A DNA stretch of 64,000 nt from Uranotaenia lowii (GCF_029784155.1 NC_073693.1:187819802-187883801), one strand, 5' to 3'. Counted from the stretch's first letter, positions 34,466 to 44,658 are shown. Notes: generated by a model from the letters alone, not told the origin. A program made the numbers and translations.

Positions 34466-34765
34466 GAGCAAGTTTACTGGTGTTGGGAAAAAAGATAGAA
34501 ATTTGGACACTTACGGCACATTTTGAAAATTTTGCCATGCAAAAACATTTTCAAGATCTCTGGTCTTCTAGTTTTTTTACAACACGTGTTGTATAATCGT
34601 ACGCTGTGATGCAAAAATAGCAATATTTCTATCACATACGGCTGAAATAGAAACAGTGTTGTAAAAAAATACAACGCCCCACGATCTTGAAAACATTTTG
34701 GCATGGTAAAATTTTCAAAAAGTAAATATTTCTACCACTTTTTCCCAACACCAGTGAATTTGCTC
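34466..34765. mobile_element. 300-bp MITE, TIR GAGCAA, TSD TTA
   Basis: The left end GAGCAAGTTTACTGGTGTTG and the inverted right end GAGCAAATTCACTGGTGTTG match. Similarity between the halves continues well inward, so most of the element can fold on itself. TTA flanks both sides (34463-34465 and 34766-34768). A 3-bp TTA duplication fits the PIF/Harbinger group; that assignment is inferred. Confidence 0.75.
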
Positions 34766-34935
34766 TTAGAATTTTGTTATCATAATTTTCGACTTTAAGT
34801 TCCTTGAATCTGGGTTTTATCTTATTTTGATTGACATTCTTGAATAGGATTGAACTCACTTTCAACGACAAAGAATTTGTTTCAAATTGTTATAAAATAT
34901 TATATTTGTATCTTATTTTGATATGCATATAACTT

Positions 34936-35595
34936 CCCGATCAGGAGGGAAAAACTAAATTATATCAAGATGAGATATTTTGATACAAATTTTTTGCTAT
35001 CTAAATGAGTTATAATTCAGTACTCGTAGGATGTTAAAATATCTCAAATTATATCAAAAAATCTATAAGATTTTAGCTAAATAATATCAATTTTAGATAT
35101 GCTCCTATCAAGATTATATCTCGTTCAGATAGCATAGTTTGATATTGGGCAGAACAAAACCTATCAAAATTATAACTTAACAAGATATGAGTGCTTCGAG
35201 AAAAATTTCTAGTGGAATGTCAATAAACCATATTATTGACTAAAACTATGTTCCATTTTTGGTTTCCCAAAAATTGGATCCAATTTAATGGATCTGTTGA
35301 ACGAAATTCATTAATGTACGGTTTGGGTCGTTGACTTCGATGTCCGTGTTTCAGAAAAAGTTGTACATATATCAAAATAAAATATAATCATTTTATTTTG
35401 GGACAACCCGAAAAAATTCTTTATCATTGAAACTTATCTCAACCCCATTCAAGTCTGTCAATCAGAATAAGATATAATTTAGATTGGAGAAAATTAAAAT
35501 CTATTTTTTTCAGTACGTAATTCTAACTGAATCAGATGTAAATATCTTGGTGAGATACGATTGAGTTATTATTTTGATATGCTCTTCTGATCGGG
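34936..35595 (-). mobile_element. CCCGATCAG MITE, nested copy, reverse orientation, 660 bp
   Basis: It starts CCCGATCAGGAGGG and ends CTTCTGATCGGG, flanked by TT on both sides (34934-34935 and 35596-35597). It is full length and reversed relative to the host copy. Confidence 0.85.
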
Positions 35596-35725
35596 TTTCC
35601 ATGAAACACGGACATCAAAGTCAACGGCCCAAACCGTACTTTAATGAGTTTCGCTCAACAGCTTAACAAAACCAAATATTGGGAAACCAAAAATGGAGCA
35701 TGGTTTGCAAATCATGAGAGTTATT

Positions 35726-36345
35726 CCCGATCAGGAGGGAAGAACTAAATTATATCAAGATGAGATATTTTGATATTATTTTTTTCCTATCTAAATGAGT
35801 TATTAATCTGCACTCGTAGGATGTTAAAAGATCTCAAATTATATAAAAAAAAATCTATGCGATGCGATAGCTAAATTATATCAATTCAATTAATTATATC
35901 AATTTATTATTATATAATCCTTTCCAGATTATATCTCATTCATATACATAGTTTGATCACGTTTGATATTCGACAGAAACCAAACCTTTCAGAATTATTA
36001 ATTATCAGGATAAAAAAAATAGGATTCAATTTAATGGATCTGTTGATCGAAACTCATTAATGTACGGTTTGGGCCGTTGACTTCGATATCCGTGTTTCTT
36101 AAAAAGTTGCACGTATATCAAAATATGATATAGGTAATCATTTTATTTTAGGACAATCCGAAAAAAATCTATCATTGAAAATGAGCTCAACCCCATTCAA
36201 GTCTGTCAATGTGAGATATAATTTAGATTGGAGAAACTTAAAATCGAAAATGTACCATAAATCCAGTTAATTATAACTGAATCAGATGTAAATATCTTGG
36301 TGAGATACGTTTGAGTTATTATTTTGATGTATTCTTCTGGTCGGG
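35726..36345 (-). mobile_element. CCCGATCAG MITE, nested copy, reverse orientation, 620 bp
   Basis: It starts CCCGATCAGGAGGG and ends CTTCTGGTCGGG, with TT on both sides (35724-35725 and 36346-36347). It is more diverged than the copy at 34936, with small internal deletions and several A/T indels around 35850-35950. Confidence 0.8.
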
Positions 36346-36839
36346 TTGACATTCCATTAGAAAATTTTCTCGAAGCATGCATATCTTGATAAGTTATAAT
36401 TTTGATAGGTTTTGTTCTGCCTAATATCAAACTATGCTATCTGAACGAGATATAACCTTGATCGGAGCATATCAAAAACTGATATAATTTAGCTGTGATC
36501 GTATAGATTTTCTGATATAATTTGAGATATTTTAACATCCTACGAGTACAGAATCATAACTCATTTAAATAGAACAAAAATTAGTATCAAAGTATCTCAT
36601 CTTGATATAATTTTGTTTTTCCCTCCTGATCGGGATATCGAACAATGCTATCTGAACGAGATATTATCTTGAAAAGAGCATATCTAAAATTGATATAATT
36701 CACCTATGATCGCATTTTGATATAATTTGAGATATTTTAACATCCTACGAGTACTAAATAATAACTCATTAAGATAGGAAAAAATTAGGATCAAAATATC
36801 TCATCTTTATATAATTTAGTTTTTCCCTCCTGATCGGGT

Positions 36840-37152
36840 AAGACTGTCTTTTGTAACACAGGATTTCTGAACCTGTTGGTAAACCATCCCTGGGCAAGTT
36901 TTTTTCTGGCTAAACCAAAAATTTAATCAGACTTTAACTTCACGGCCTCATGGAAGATAAAATTTTCGTGCAGTCAACCAGTGAGAAGGCTAAGGTTTAG
37001 TTTTGCCTTCAGAGTATATTTGATTCATTAAAGTAAAATTTATTCAATATTACTGTACCTAGAAAATTTGGAATTTTTCAATAAAATAGTTTCTTATTCG
37101 TCGAATCTCGAGCAACAGGTAGTAATTTTTTTTCCAACGTTTTGACTCTAAA
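36840..37152. other. no recognised gene
   Basis: Short spacer between the MITE cluster and the LINE-flanking direct repeat; nothing recognised. Confidence 0.4.
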
Positions 37153-37233
37153 AAGTTTGCGACAGATTGTGTTCACCATCTAATAGTTTATAAATCGATT
37201 TGTTTTCAGGTTCTAGTTTGTCACTCGCATAAC
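37153..37233 (+). repeat. 81-bp direct repeat, left copy
   Basis: It runs from AAGTT.GCGACA to CACTCGCATAAC and is repeated at 45209-45289 with a handful of mismatches. The two copies bracket the plus-strand LINE and everything inside it. This is most simply a long target duplication made when the LINE inserted. Confidence 0.7.
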
Positions 37234-37244
37234 ACTTCACAATG

Positions 37245-37589
37245 TACTAAAGCGAACAAAGCTTTCCAAACTCTTTGTGCGTTTCTCAAGGATCACAAGC
37301 TAAAATGGAACACAGTTATTAAACTTTACCATGTATTGATAACACCCATCGTTACATACTCCATGGAGGTGCCCACAATCCTGAAACAAAATAGAAATGC
37401 GCTCAGAAGAATGGAAAATGACATGATCTTGGTCCTAAGAGAATTTAGCTGTGATGAAGGAGAGGACATTAGCAAGTCTGAATCTATTTCTAGACTTGGT
37501 ATTGATGAGGAAGTCGAGGAGGTAGAACCAGCGGAAAACCCACACGTAGCACCAAATTGGGTAGGAGGCAGGACCATCAATAACAAGGT
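37245..37589 (+). pseudogene. LINE ORF2 thumb/C-terminal segment, left part
   Basis: The plus-strand frame reads KANKAFQTLCAFLKDHKLKW, then LITPIVTYSMEVP, RRMENDMILVLREF and WVGGRTINNKV, and is cut by the hAT element at 37590. This is the region after the RT palm of a non-LTR element. The frame resumes at 44653 with exact phase. The LINE is 5'-truncated: no palm motifs precede it. Confidence 0.7.
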
Positions 37590-37711
37590 CAGGGTGGCCA
37601 CCTATTCGGGAAAAGCGGGAAAAAGACGGGATTTGAAATCCAACGGGAAAAAAGCGAGAAAAAGCCGGTAATTTTTCGAAAAGTCGGGAATTTTTGGCTC
37701 AGTGAAAGTCT

Positions 37712-37874
37712 GTTCAATGAAATTTTATCGAAACAGGTCAAAACAAGTTGAAATGGATTGACAGTTGATCACCAGTCTCTTTCCAATTGAATTCGACCGA
37801 TTTCAACCAGGTCGAAACGAATCCTCCTGCCGAGCTGGATGGGTTTCGATTAGTTTGAACTTGTTTCATTGAAC
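37712..37874. repeat. small MITE-like palindromic unit, TIR GTTCAATGAAG (copy 2)
   Basis: About 163 bp, about 120 bp inside the left end of the hAT element, in the same place as copy 1 at 31896. The left TIR is slightly decayed (GTTCAATGAAA). Confidence 0.7.
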
Positions 37875-37893
37875 AACAAAAGGATGTTCCCGA

Positions 37894-39105
37894 ACAGCCA
37901 GATTGCTTATTGAATAGATATTTGAAGAACAAAATTAAGCTATTTGATTCCACACGGTATTGCTATCTATTTTTTTTGAATGAAGTTTTCAATTTACTAC
38001 AGAATTGCAGCGAGTTCGTATTAGGATTTGACGAAACGTTAAATAAGATTGTGCAGAAGCAACAAACTAGTATTGGTGTGCGCTTCTGGAATCAAAATAC
38101 AAACCTAGTCGAAGCAAGGTATATTGGTTCTACATTCTAATCGTCGACGCGGTCGAATGACCCTCTGAATGGCGTGAAACTATGTTTTTCGAAAAATCTT
38201 GATCTACTGATCCATGGATGGTGCAGCAGTAATTTGGAAAATGCTCAAGCAACTAACTAGCGAGGTTCAAGAACTTTCGAATCCGGCGTACGAGATTCTC
38301 ACCATTGGGAGCTGTGGACTTCACACTGTACATGAAGCGTCCAAAAAGGGACTGAGGACTGGAATTTGGGTGAATTTTTGAGGACGTTGTATAGCCTGTT
38401 CAAAAACATTCCACTTAGAAGGGCAGATTATATTGCAGTAACGGGTTCAATTATATTTCCGTTAAAATTTTGTGACGTTCGCTGGGTGAAAAATAAACGC
38501 GTTGCAGAACGTGCTGCCAAAATACTACCGTCTCAAACGTTTCGTCGAAGAGGTAAAAAAACAAGAGGAGAAAAAGATTAAGGAAACTATCCAAATTTTA
38601 AGCGGACTTTTCCATCGATTTCCCGGTTGAAGGTATTCGACATTGTTGCTAAAGCTGTAGATGATAATTTCTGGGACCAAAAATGAGTTTTGTTTTGTTA
38701 CGGCCGCTTCGACTATTGAGTCCTTTTTACGCGAGTATCAGAAAGAAGCACCGATGGTTCCGTTTCTCTTCGATGATTAACCGGGCTTGTAAGCATTGAT
38801 GGAGAAAGTTGTAAAGCCTGAACGACTAAACGTAAAATCCAAAACACTTATTGGAATTATACTCTCAGAAATAAATCTTCTACCTCCTGGAAGCGTAGAA
38901 ATTGGATTCTCAACTAAATCGGCAATTAAGAAAGCAAAAGAGTCTGGTCATGCTCCCGAGAAGGATAATCTTGTATTCAGAAACAGCTGTCGTTCGTTTT
39001 ACTGTGGATTTTTGAATAAAATGGCTGTATCATCTCCCTTGACTTATCCCATCACTCGGTATTTATCGTGCGTTAATCCCGATGTGATTGCACACTATCC
39101 ATATA
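37894..39105 (+). pseudogene. hAT transposase, N-terminal and central part
   Basis: Segments in order: LNRYLKNKIKLFDSTRYC and FVLGFDETLNKIVQKQQ with RFWNQNTNLVEARYIGSTF (37910-38140); IGSCGLHTVHEASKKG (about 38305-38352); DWNLGEFLRTLYSLFKN and FCDVRWVKNKRVAERAAKIL (38357-38530); then an open block 38796-39105 with INLLPPGSVEIGFSTKSA and SSPLTYPITRYLSCVNPD. The FDE.LN and ..RW motifs and order fit the hAT catalytic domain. At least three frameshifts or stops break it. The last block is cut at 39105 by the insert; its frame resumes at 43951. Confidence 0.75.
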
Positions 39106-39492
39106 CAGGGAAGCAAATCCAACTGATCTGATACTGATAACTGATTTATCCCTAGTGTTACACTTAGCGATAAATATGAGAAAGCGATTGCTTCTCATCT
39201 GTTTCCATTGACGATAAAGATAACTCGCTACACGTTATTTTGTCTCCGACGGTCCACCAACAGATGAAAAAATTTCGAAATGCTCACACTGAAGCAAACC
39301 GGTTGAATCGATTATAACATCAGCAGAAAAGGCCAACTGAAATAGTTAAATAGATATGTGGTAAATTTTGAAATTCTCGGGCGTAACGTCTAAAGAAGGC
39401 GTTCGTCGCGATGATTAATCAATGTTTGAAGGTTCTGGTAACTAGTAATAGTTAAAACAAATTAGTGATGATTAACGGCACGAGTACCGCGA

Positions 39493-40124
39493 GCAGGGAA
39501 TCCAAAAATCGTTATCCTCCGATAGAATTTGCCGATCAAAACACCCGTGAGAGAGATTTTCATCCTCAAGAACACTATACCTAGCACTTATCAATTTCAA
39601 TTTTGCTCCCGATAAGTTGTGCTTTCCGATTCAAATTTATCGTCTCTTGTAACGTTAAGGATAAGCAACAACAATTTGCTGGCACCCAAGGAGGACACCA
39701 ACAATTGCTTGATGCACAAGGTGCCGGGCCGACCCGACTGGTAAACGCACCAACAAAAAAATACCAAAAATACCAACAATTGCTTGATGACGCACAATGT
39801 GCCTGGCCGGACCGACCGATGTGTAGATGCACGAACAAAAAATACCAAAAATACCAACAATTGCTTGATGACATACAAGGTGCCGGGCCGGACCGAGCAC
39901 GGGTCGGGTCGCACCATCAAAAATTGACGCACCAGCAAAAACACCAACAATTGCACGGGGCGCACATCAAGAAATCTGATGCCCACTAGAGCAAAGTTCG
40001 AACGAGTTATCCTGATCGGCATTGGAAAGGGATGAGAAGTCATCAGTTTTTTAAATTTATCGCTAAGTGTTACACAAGTGATAAACCAGTTATCATTATC
40101 AGATCGGTTCGATTTGTTTCCCTG
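39493..40124 (-). mobile_element. sibling hAT-like element (632 bp) inside the satellite, TSD ACCGCGAG
   Basis: The left end is CAGGGAATCCAAAAATCG and the right end is (inverted) CAGGGAAACAAATCGAACCG. The duplication ACCGCGAG at 39485-39492 and 40125-40132 is exactly the start of the satellite unit. Its right 70 bp match the left end of the element it sits in, and its left 170 bp match that element's right end, so it is the same family in reverse orientation. Its interior is a different tandem repeat (39703-39960). It inserted after the satellite was already in place. Confidence 0.85.
39703..39960. repeat. minisatellite, 72-89 bp units starting CAACAATTGCTTGATG
   Basis: Unit starts are near 39702, 39774, 39855 and 39944. 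Shared parts include ACAAGGTGCCGGGCCGGACC and AAATACCAAAAATACC. It makes up the centre of the 632-bp element. Confidence 0.75.
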
Positions 40125-42745
40125 ACCGCGAGAAATGAGTTTCGCTCCGATTAAGGCTTGCGACCCCTCTAGTGAAAGGGTTTGACTTTTAGATGACGAA
40201 AAAAAGCGTCGCGAGATCGCTAGTACAAGCTACTAGTGTTAGTACCGCGAGAAATCAGTTTAGCTCCGATTTCAACTTTCGACCCCTCTAGTGAAAGGGT
40301 TTGACTTGAAGATGACGAAAAAAGTGTCGCGAGATCGCTAGTACAAGCTACTAGTGTTAGTACCGCGAGAAATCAGTTTAGCTCCGATTTCAACTTGCGA
40401 CCTTTCCAGTGAAAGGGTTTGACTTGTAGATGACGAAAAAAAGTGTCGCGAGATCGCTAGTACAAGCTACTAGTGTTAGTACCGCGAGAAATCAGTTTAG
40501 CTCCGATTTCAACTTGCGACCTTTCCAGTAAAAGGGTTTGACTTGTAGATGACGAAAAATAGTGTCGCGAGATCGCTAGTACAAGCTACTAGTGTTAGTA
40601 CCGCGAGAAATTAGTTTAGCTCCGATTTCAACTTGCGACCCCTCTAGTGAAAGGGTTTGACTTGTAGATGACGAAAACTAGTGTCGCGAGATCGCTAGTA
40701 CAAGCTACTAGTGTTAGTACCGCGAGAAATCAGTTTAGCTCCGATTTCAACTTTCGACCGGTCGAGTGAAAGGGTTTGACTTGTAGGTGACAAAAAAAAG
40801 TGTCGCGAGATCGCTAGTACAAGCTACTAGTGTTAGTACCGCGAGAAATAAGTTAAGCTCCGATTTCAACTTGCGACCCCTCTAGTGAAAGGGTTTGACT
40901 TGTAGATGACGAAAACTAGTGTCGCGAGATCGCTAGTACAAGCTACTAGTGTTAGTACCGCGAGAAATCAGTTTAGCTCCGATTTCAATTTGCGACCTTT
41001 CCAGTGAAAGGGTTTGACTTGTAGGTGACGAAAAAAAGTGTCGCGAGATCGCTAGTACAAGCTACTAGTGTTAGTACCGCGAGAAATAAGTTAAGCTCCG
41101 ATTTCAACTTGCGACCCCTCTAGTGAAAGGGTTTGACTTGTAGATGACGAAAACTAGTGTCGCGAGATCGCTAGTACAAGCTACTAGTGTTAGTACCGCG
41201 AGAAATCAGTTTAGCTCCGATTTCAACTTTCGACCGGTCAAGTGAAAGGGTTTGACTTGTAGGTGACGAAAAAAAGTGTCGCGAGATCGCTAGTACAAGC
41301 TACTAGTGTTAGTACCGCGAGAAATTAGTTAAGCTCCGATTTCAACTTGCGACCCCTCTAGTGAAAGGGTTTGACTTGTAGATGACGAAAAAAAGTGTCG
41401 CGAGATCGCTAGTACAAGCTACTAGTGTTAGTACCGCGAGAAATCAGTTTAGCTCCGATTTCAACTTGCGACCCCTCTAGTGAAAGGGTTTGACTTGTAG
41501 ATGACGAAAACTAGTGTCGCGAGATCGCTAGTACAAGCTACTAGTGTTAGTACCGCGAGAAATCAGTTTAGCTCCGATTTCAACTTTCGACCGGTCGAGT
41601 GAAAGGGTTTGACTTGTAGGTGACGAAAAAAAGTGTCGCGAGATCGCTAGTACAAGTTACTAGTGTTAGTACCGCGAGAAATAAGTTAAGCTCCGATTTC
41701 AACTTGCGACCCCTCTAGTGAAAGGGTTTGACTTGTAGATGACGAAAACTAGTGTCGCGAGATCGCTAGTACAAGCTACTAGTGTTAGTACCGCGAGAAA
41801 TCAGTTTAGCTCCGATTTCAACTTGCGACCTTTCCAGTGAAAGGGTTTGACTTGTAGGTGACGAAAAAAAGTGTCGCGAGATCGCTAGTACAAGCTACTA
41901 GTGCTAGTACCGCGAGAAATTAGTTTAGCTCCGATTTCAACTTTCGACCGGTCGAGTGAAAGGGTTTGACTTGTAGGTGACGAATAAAAGTGTCGCGAGA
42001 TCGCTAGTACAAGCTACTAGTGTTAGTACCGCGAGAAATTAGTTAAGCTCCGATTTCAACTTGCGACCCCTCTAGTGAAAGGATTTGACTTGTAGATGAC
42101 GAAAACTAGTGTCGCGAGATCGCTAGTACAAACTACTAGTGTTAGTACCGCGAGAAATCAGTTTAGCTCCGATTTCAACTTGCGACCTTTCCAGTGAAAG
42201 GGTTTGACTTGTAGATGACGAAAAAAAGTGTCGCGAGATCGCTAGTACAAGCTACTAGTGCTAGTACCGCGAGAAATTAGTTTAGCTCCGATTTCAACTT
42301 TCGACCGGTCGAGTGAAAGGGTTTGACTTGTAGGTGACGAAAAAAAGTGTCGCGAGATCGCTAGTACAAGCTACTAGTGTTAGTACCGCGAGAAATTAGT
42401 TTAGCTTCGATTTCAACTTTCGACCGGTCAAGTGAAAGGGTTTGACTTGTAGATGACGAGAAAAAGTGTCGCGAGATCGCTAGTACAAGCTACTAGTGTT
42501 AGTACCGCGAGAAATCAGTTTAGCTCCGATTTCAATTTTCGACCGGTCAAGTGGAAGGGTTTGACTTGTAAATGGCGAGAAATAGTTATGCGAGTTCGCT
42601 AGTACAAGCTACTAGTGTTAGTACCGCGAGAAGTTTCTCGTTGTAATCCGATTTCAACTTTCAACCGGTCAAGTGAAAGGCTTTGACTTCTAGGTGACGA
42701 AAATTTGAAACGTGAGTTCGATTAACCAAGATACTAGTGTCATTA
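40125..42745 (+). repeat. satellite array, ~119-bp unit, forward arm (about 22 units)
   Basis: Each unit starts CCGCGAGAAATCAGTTTAGC and ends CTACTAGTGTTAGTA. Starts at 40126, 40245, 40363, 40482, 40601 and on to 42624 give a mean period of 119 bp. Units fall into three types by one variable block: A CCCCTCTAGTG, B CTTTCCAGTG and C CCGGTCGAGTG. Types alternate without simple order (A A B B A C A B A C A A C A B C A B C C C C). Units are highly similar except the last one or two next to the centre, so the outer array was recently homogenised. The unit contains short palindromes such as CGACCGGTCG and CTAGTACAAGCTACTAG. Non-coding. Confidence 0.95.
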
Positions 42746-42834
42746 CTAGTAGGAATAAGTACTAAGTTGTACAAGCTTGTATCAAGAAACTGCTTAAATA
42801 AATTCTCATCAATTTCTTCCCTTTTAATAATCGG
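42746..42834. other. spacer at the turning point of the satellite
   Basis: Here the orientation of the units reverses. It is not a satellite unit; both neighbouring units are the most diverged in the array. Confidence 0.7.
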
Positions 42835-43690
42835 GTCGCAAGTTGAAATCGAGCTAACCTTTTTTCTGTCTGTTTTAACTCTAGTAGCTTGTACTAGCGG
42901 ATTCACGACACTAGATGTCATCCCTACAAGACAAATCCTTTCACGAGAGGGGTCGAAAGTTGAGATCGGAGCTAAACTAATTTCTCGCGGTACTAACACT
43001 AGTAGCTTGTACTAGCGATCTCGCGACACTTTTTTTCGTCATCTACAAGTCAAACCCTTCCACTTGACCGGTCGAAAGTTGAAATCGAAGCTAAACTAAT
43101 TTCTCGCGGTACTAGCACTAGTAGCTTGTACTAGCGATCTCGCGACACTATTTTTCGTCATCTACAAGTCAAACCCTTTCACTAGAGGGGTCGCAAGTTG
43201 AAATCGGAGTTAAACTGATTTCTCGCGGTATTAACACTAGTAGCTTGTACTAGCGATCTCGCGACACTTTTTTTCGTCATCTTCAAGTCAAACCCTTTCA
43301 CTTGACCGGTCGAAAGTTGAAATCGAAGCTAAACTAATTTCTCGCGGTACTAACACTAGTAGCTTGTACTAGCGATCTCGCGACTCTTTTTTCGTCATCT
43401 ACAAGTCAAACCCTTTCACTAGAGGGGTCGCAAGTTGAAATCGGAGCTTAACTTATTTCTCGCGGTACTAACACTAGTAGCTTGTACTAGCGATCTCGCG
43501 ACACTTTTTTTCGTTACCTAAAAGTCAAACCCTTTCACCAGAGGGGTCGCAAGTTGAAATCGGGGCTCATCTAATTTCTCGCGGTACTAGCACTAGAAAC
43601 TTGTACTAGCGATCTGCTAACACTAATTTTGTCACCTCCAAGTCAAACCCTTTTACTAGACGGGTCGCAAATTACAATCGGAGGTTTAAT
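42835..43690 (-). repeat. satellite array, reverse arm (about 7 units)
   Basis: Same unit in inverted orientation, with CTCGCGGTACTA at 42984, 43103, 43222, 43341, 43459 and 43579 (118-120 bp apart). Both A-type and C-type units occur. With the forward arm it can fold into a stem of some 800 bp. Confidence 0.93.
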
Positions 43691-43958
43691 AAACGAAACC
43701 ATCTATTGAATTAAACAAATAAATCTGAATGCAAAAAATGACCAATCTTTTATTGTTACTACTTGCGAGGAAGGGAGAACTTATCCTTAACGTTACACTT
43801 ACCGATAAGTTTGAATCGGAATGCAAAACTAATCGAGAGCAAATTTGTTAATGATGAGTATGAGTACAATACACTGGTGGATGAAAATCTCCTTCACGGG
43901 TGTTTTCATCGGCAAGTTCTAACGAAAGATAACGATTTTTTTATTCCCTGTCCATATA

Positions 43959-44368
43959 TTGTCAAAAAACGTTTAGACCTGTGTCTAGAAGTACTTGTTG
44001 ACAAGCAACACTCAAGTAGAGCTTGTGCCGATAAAATTAAGGACGAATTCGGACAATTATGTGCAATACCTAATAAAAACATCATTTCGAGATATCGAAG
44101 AAAAACACAACCATTGGACATTTTTTGGATGGAACTTATTGGCGAACCGAAGAAGGAGTTCTTCAATTTGACCTTATTGAAGAAAATTCTAATTTTGTCT
44201 CACGGCAACGTGACGATGGAAAGAGGCTTTTCCGTTAACGCGAAATGCCTAGTCGAAAACCGTAACGAAATCGTTGATCCAGTATGCGCAATTCTCACTC
44301 GAGAGGAGGAGGAAAATCTGAAAAAAAAACTATCATTTTCATCATCACAAACATTTTTCAATACATAA
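43959..44368 (+). pseudogene. hAT transposase, C-terminal part with dimerisation domain
   Basis: After the TSD the frame continues IVKKRLDLCLEVLVDKQH, then TQPLDIFWMELIG, LKKILILSHGNVTMERGFSV and NRNEIVDPVC, with a stop at 44366-44368. The 'LSHGxxxxERGFSVN' stretch is the conserved hAT C-terminal dimerisation motif. The segment is uninterrupted. The open frame extends further upstream (from 43763), but those codons belong to the inserted element's right end, not to the transposase. Confidence 0.85.
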
Positions 44369-44658
44369 ACCCTTTTTCTTTTGTTTAACATTTTTGGATC
44401 GAGTGACATAGTTTAAATTTTTTTTTAAATCCTGCTTATCAATCTAATCATTTTTAGGTTAATTAATAAACATTAATGAAACAAAAACCATTTCAAGATC
44501 ATTTACCATTTTTCGTTTATATGGTTTCAAAAATGAATATTCGGAATTTTGTTTTGTTTTCTGTTGTATAAAACCGGGAATTTCGTGAGACCATGCGGGA
44601 AAAAACGGGAAAAATGCGGGAAATCAAAAATTTATTTTGAGTGGCCACCCTGCAAGGT

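Larger units (their letters stand above)
34394..36634 (+). mobile_element. CCCGATCAG MITE, second-level copy, itself split three times
   Basis: It starts CCCGATCAGGAGAACATATC and ends CCTCCTGATCGGG, with AT on both sides. Removing the inserts at 34466-34765, 34936-35595 and 35726-36345 (plus one copy of each duplication) leaves a continuous member of the family in plus orientation, co-linear with 45334-45993. Confidence 0.8.
34030..36839 (+). mobile_element. CCCGATCAG MITE, outer copy (left-truncated), split by a nested copy
   Basis: Left part 34030-34393 and right part 36635-36839 together match the full 660-bp family member at 45334-45993, apart from its first ~100 bp. The right end is CTGATCGGG followed by TA. 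The split point lies inside the family word CCCAAT/ATC, duplicated as AT, where the nested copy 34394-36634 was inserted. Non-coding. Confidence 0.75.
39106..43950 (+). mobile_element. satellite-carrying hAT-like transposon (4845 bp), TSD TCCATATA
   Basis: The left end CAGGGAAGCAAATCC and inverted right end CAGGGAATAAAAAAATCG are short TIRs of hAT type. A perfect 8-bp duplication TCCATATA lies at 39098-39105 and 43951-43958. Deleting it joins the hAT transposase frame across HYPY|IVKKR with no stop. The left 70 bp and the right 170 bp match the ends of the sibling element 39493-40124. Between them lies a satellite array in two opposed arms (40125-42745 and 42835-43690) and no transposase. The first 300 bp after the left end (39176-39492) end in TACCGCGAG, part of a satellite unit. 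It would depend on a hAT transposase from elsewhere. Confidence 0.85.
37590..44652 (+). mobile_element. hAT-family DNA transposon, TIR CAGGGTGGCCAC, 6-bp TSD CAAGGT
   Basis: The left end CAGGGTGGCCACCTATTCGG and the inverted right end CAGGGTGGCCACTCAAAATA match, flanked by CAAGGT (37584-37589 and 44653-44658). Without the inner insertion at 39106-43950 it is about 2.2 kb, a sensible size for a hAT element with one transposase gene. It inserted into the LINE frame at NNK|VRV. A deleted family member is at 31772-32935. Confidence 0.85.

Noticed and set aside
39597..40043. 148-residue frame on the minus strand and its overlapping alternatives
   Set aside because: Produced by the minisatellite at 39703-39960; the repeated peptide merely mirrors the DNA repeat.
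40125..43690. CRISPR-like or gene-encoding tandem repeat
   Set aside because: Units abut without spacers, all frames have stops, and the host is eukaryotic. It is a satellite.
43763..43950. N-terminal part of the open frame that runs into the hAT transposase C-terminus
   Set aside because: The 8-bp duplication TCCATATA shows that these codons lie in the right end of the inserted satellite transposon. The frame is open by chance.
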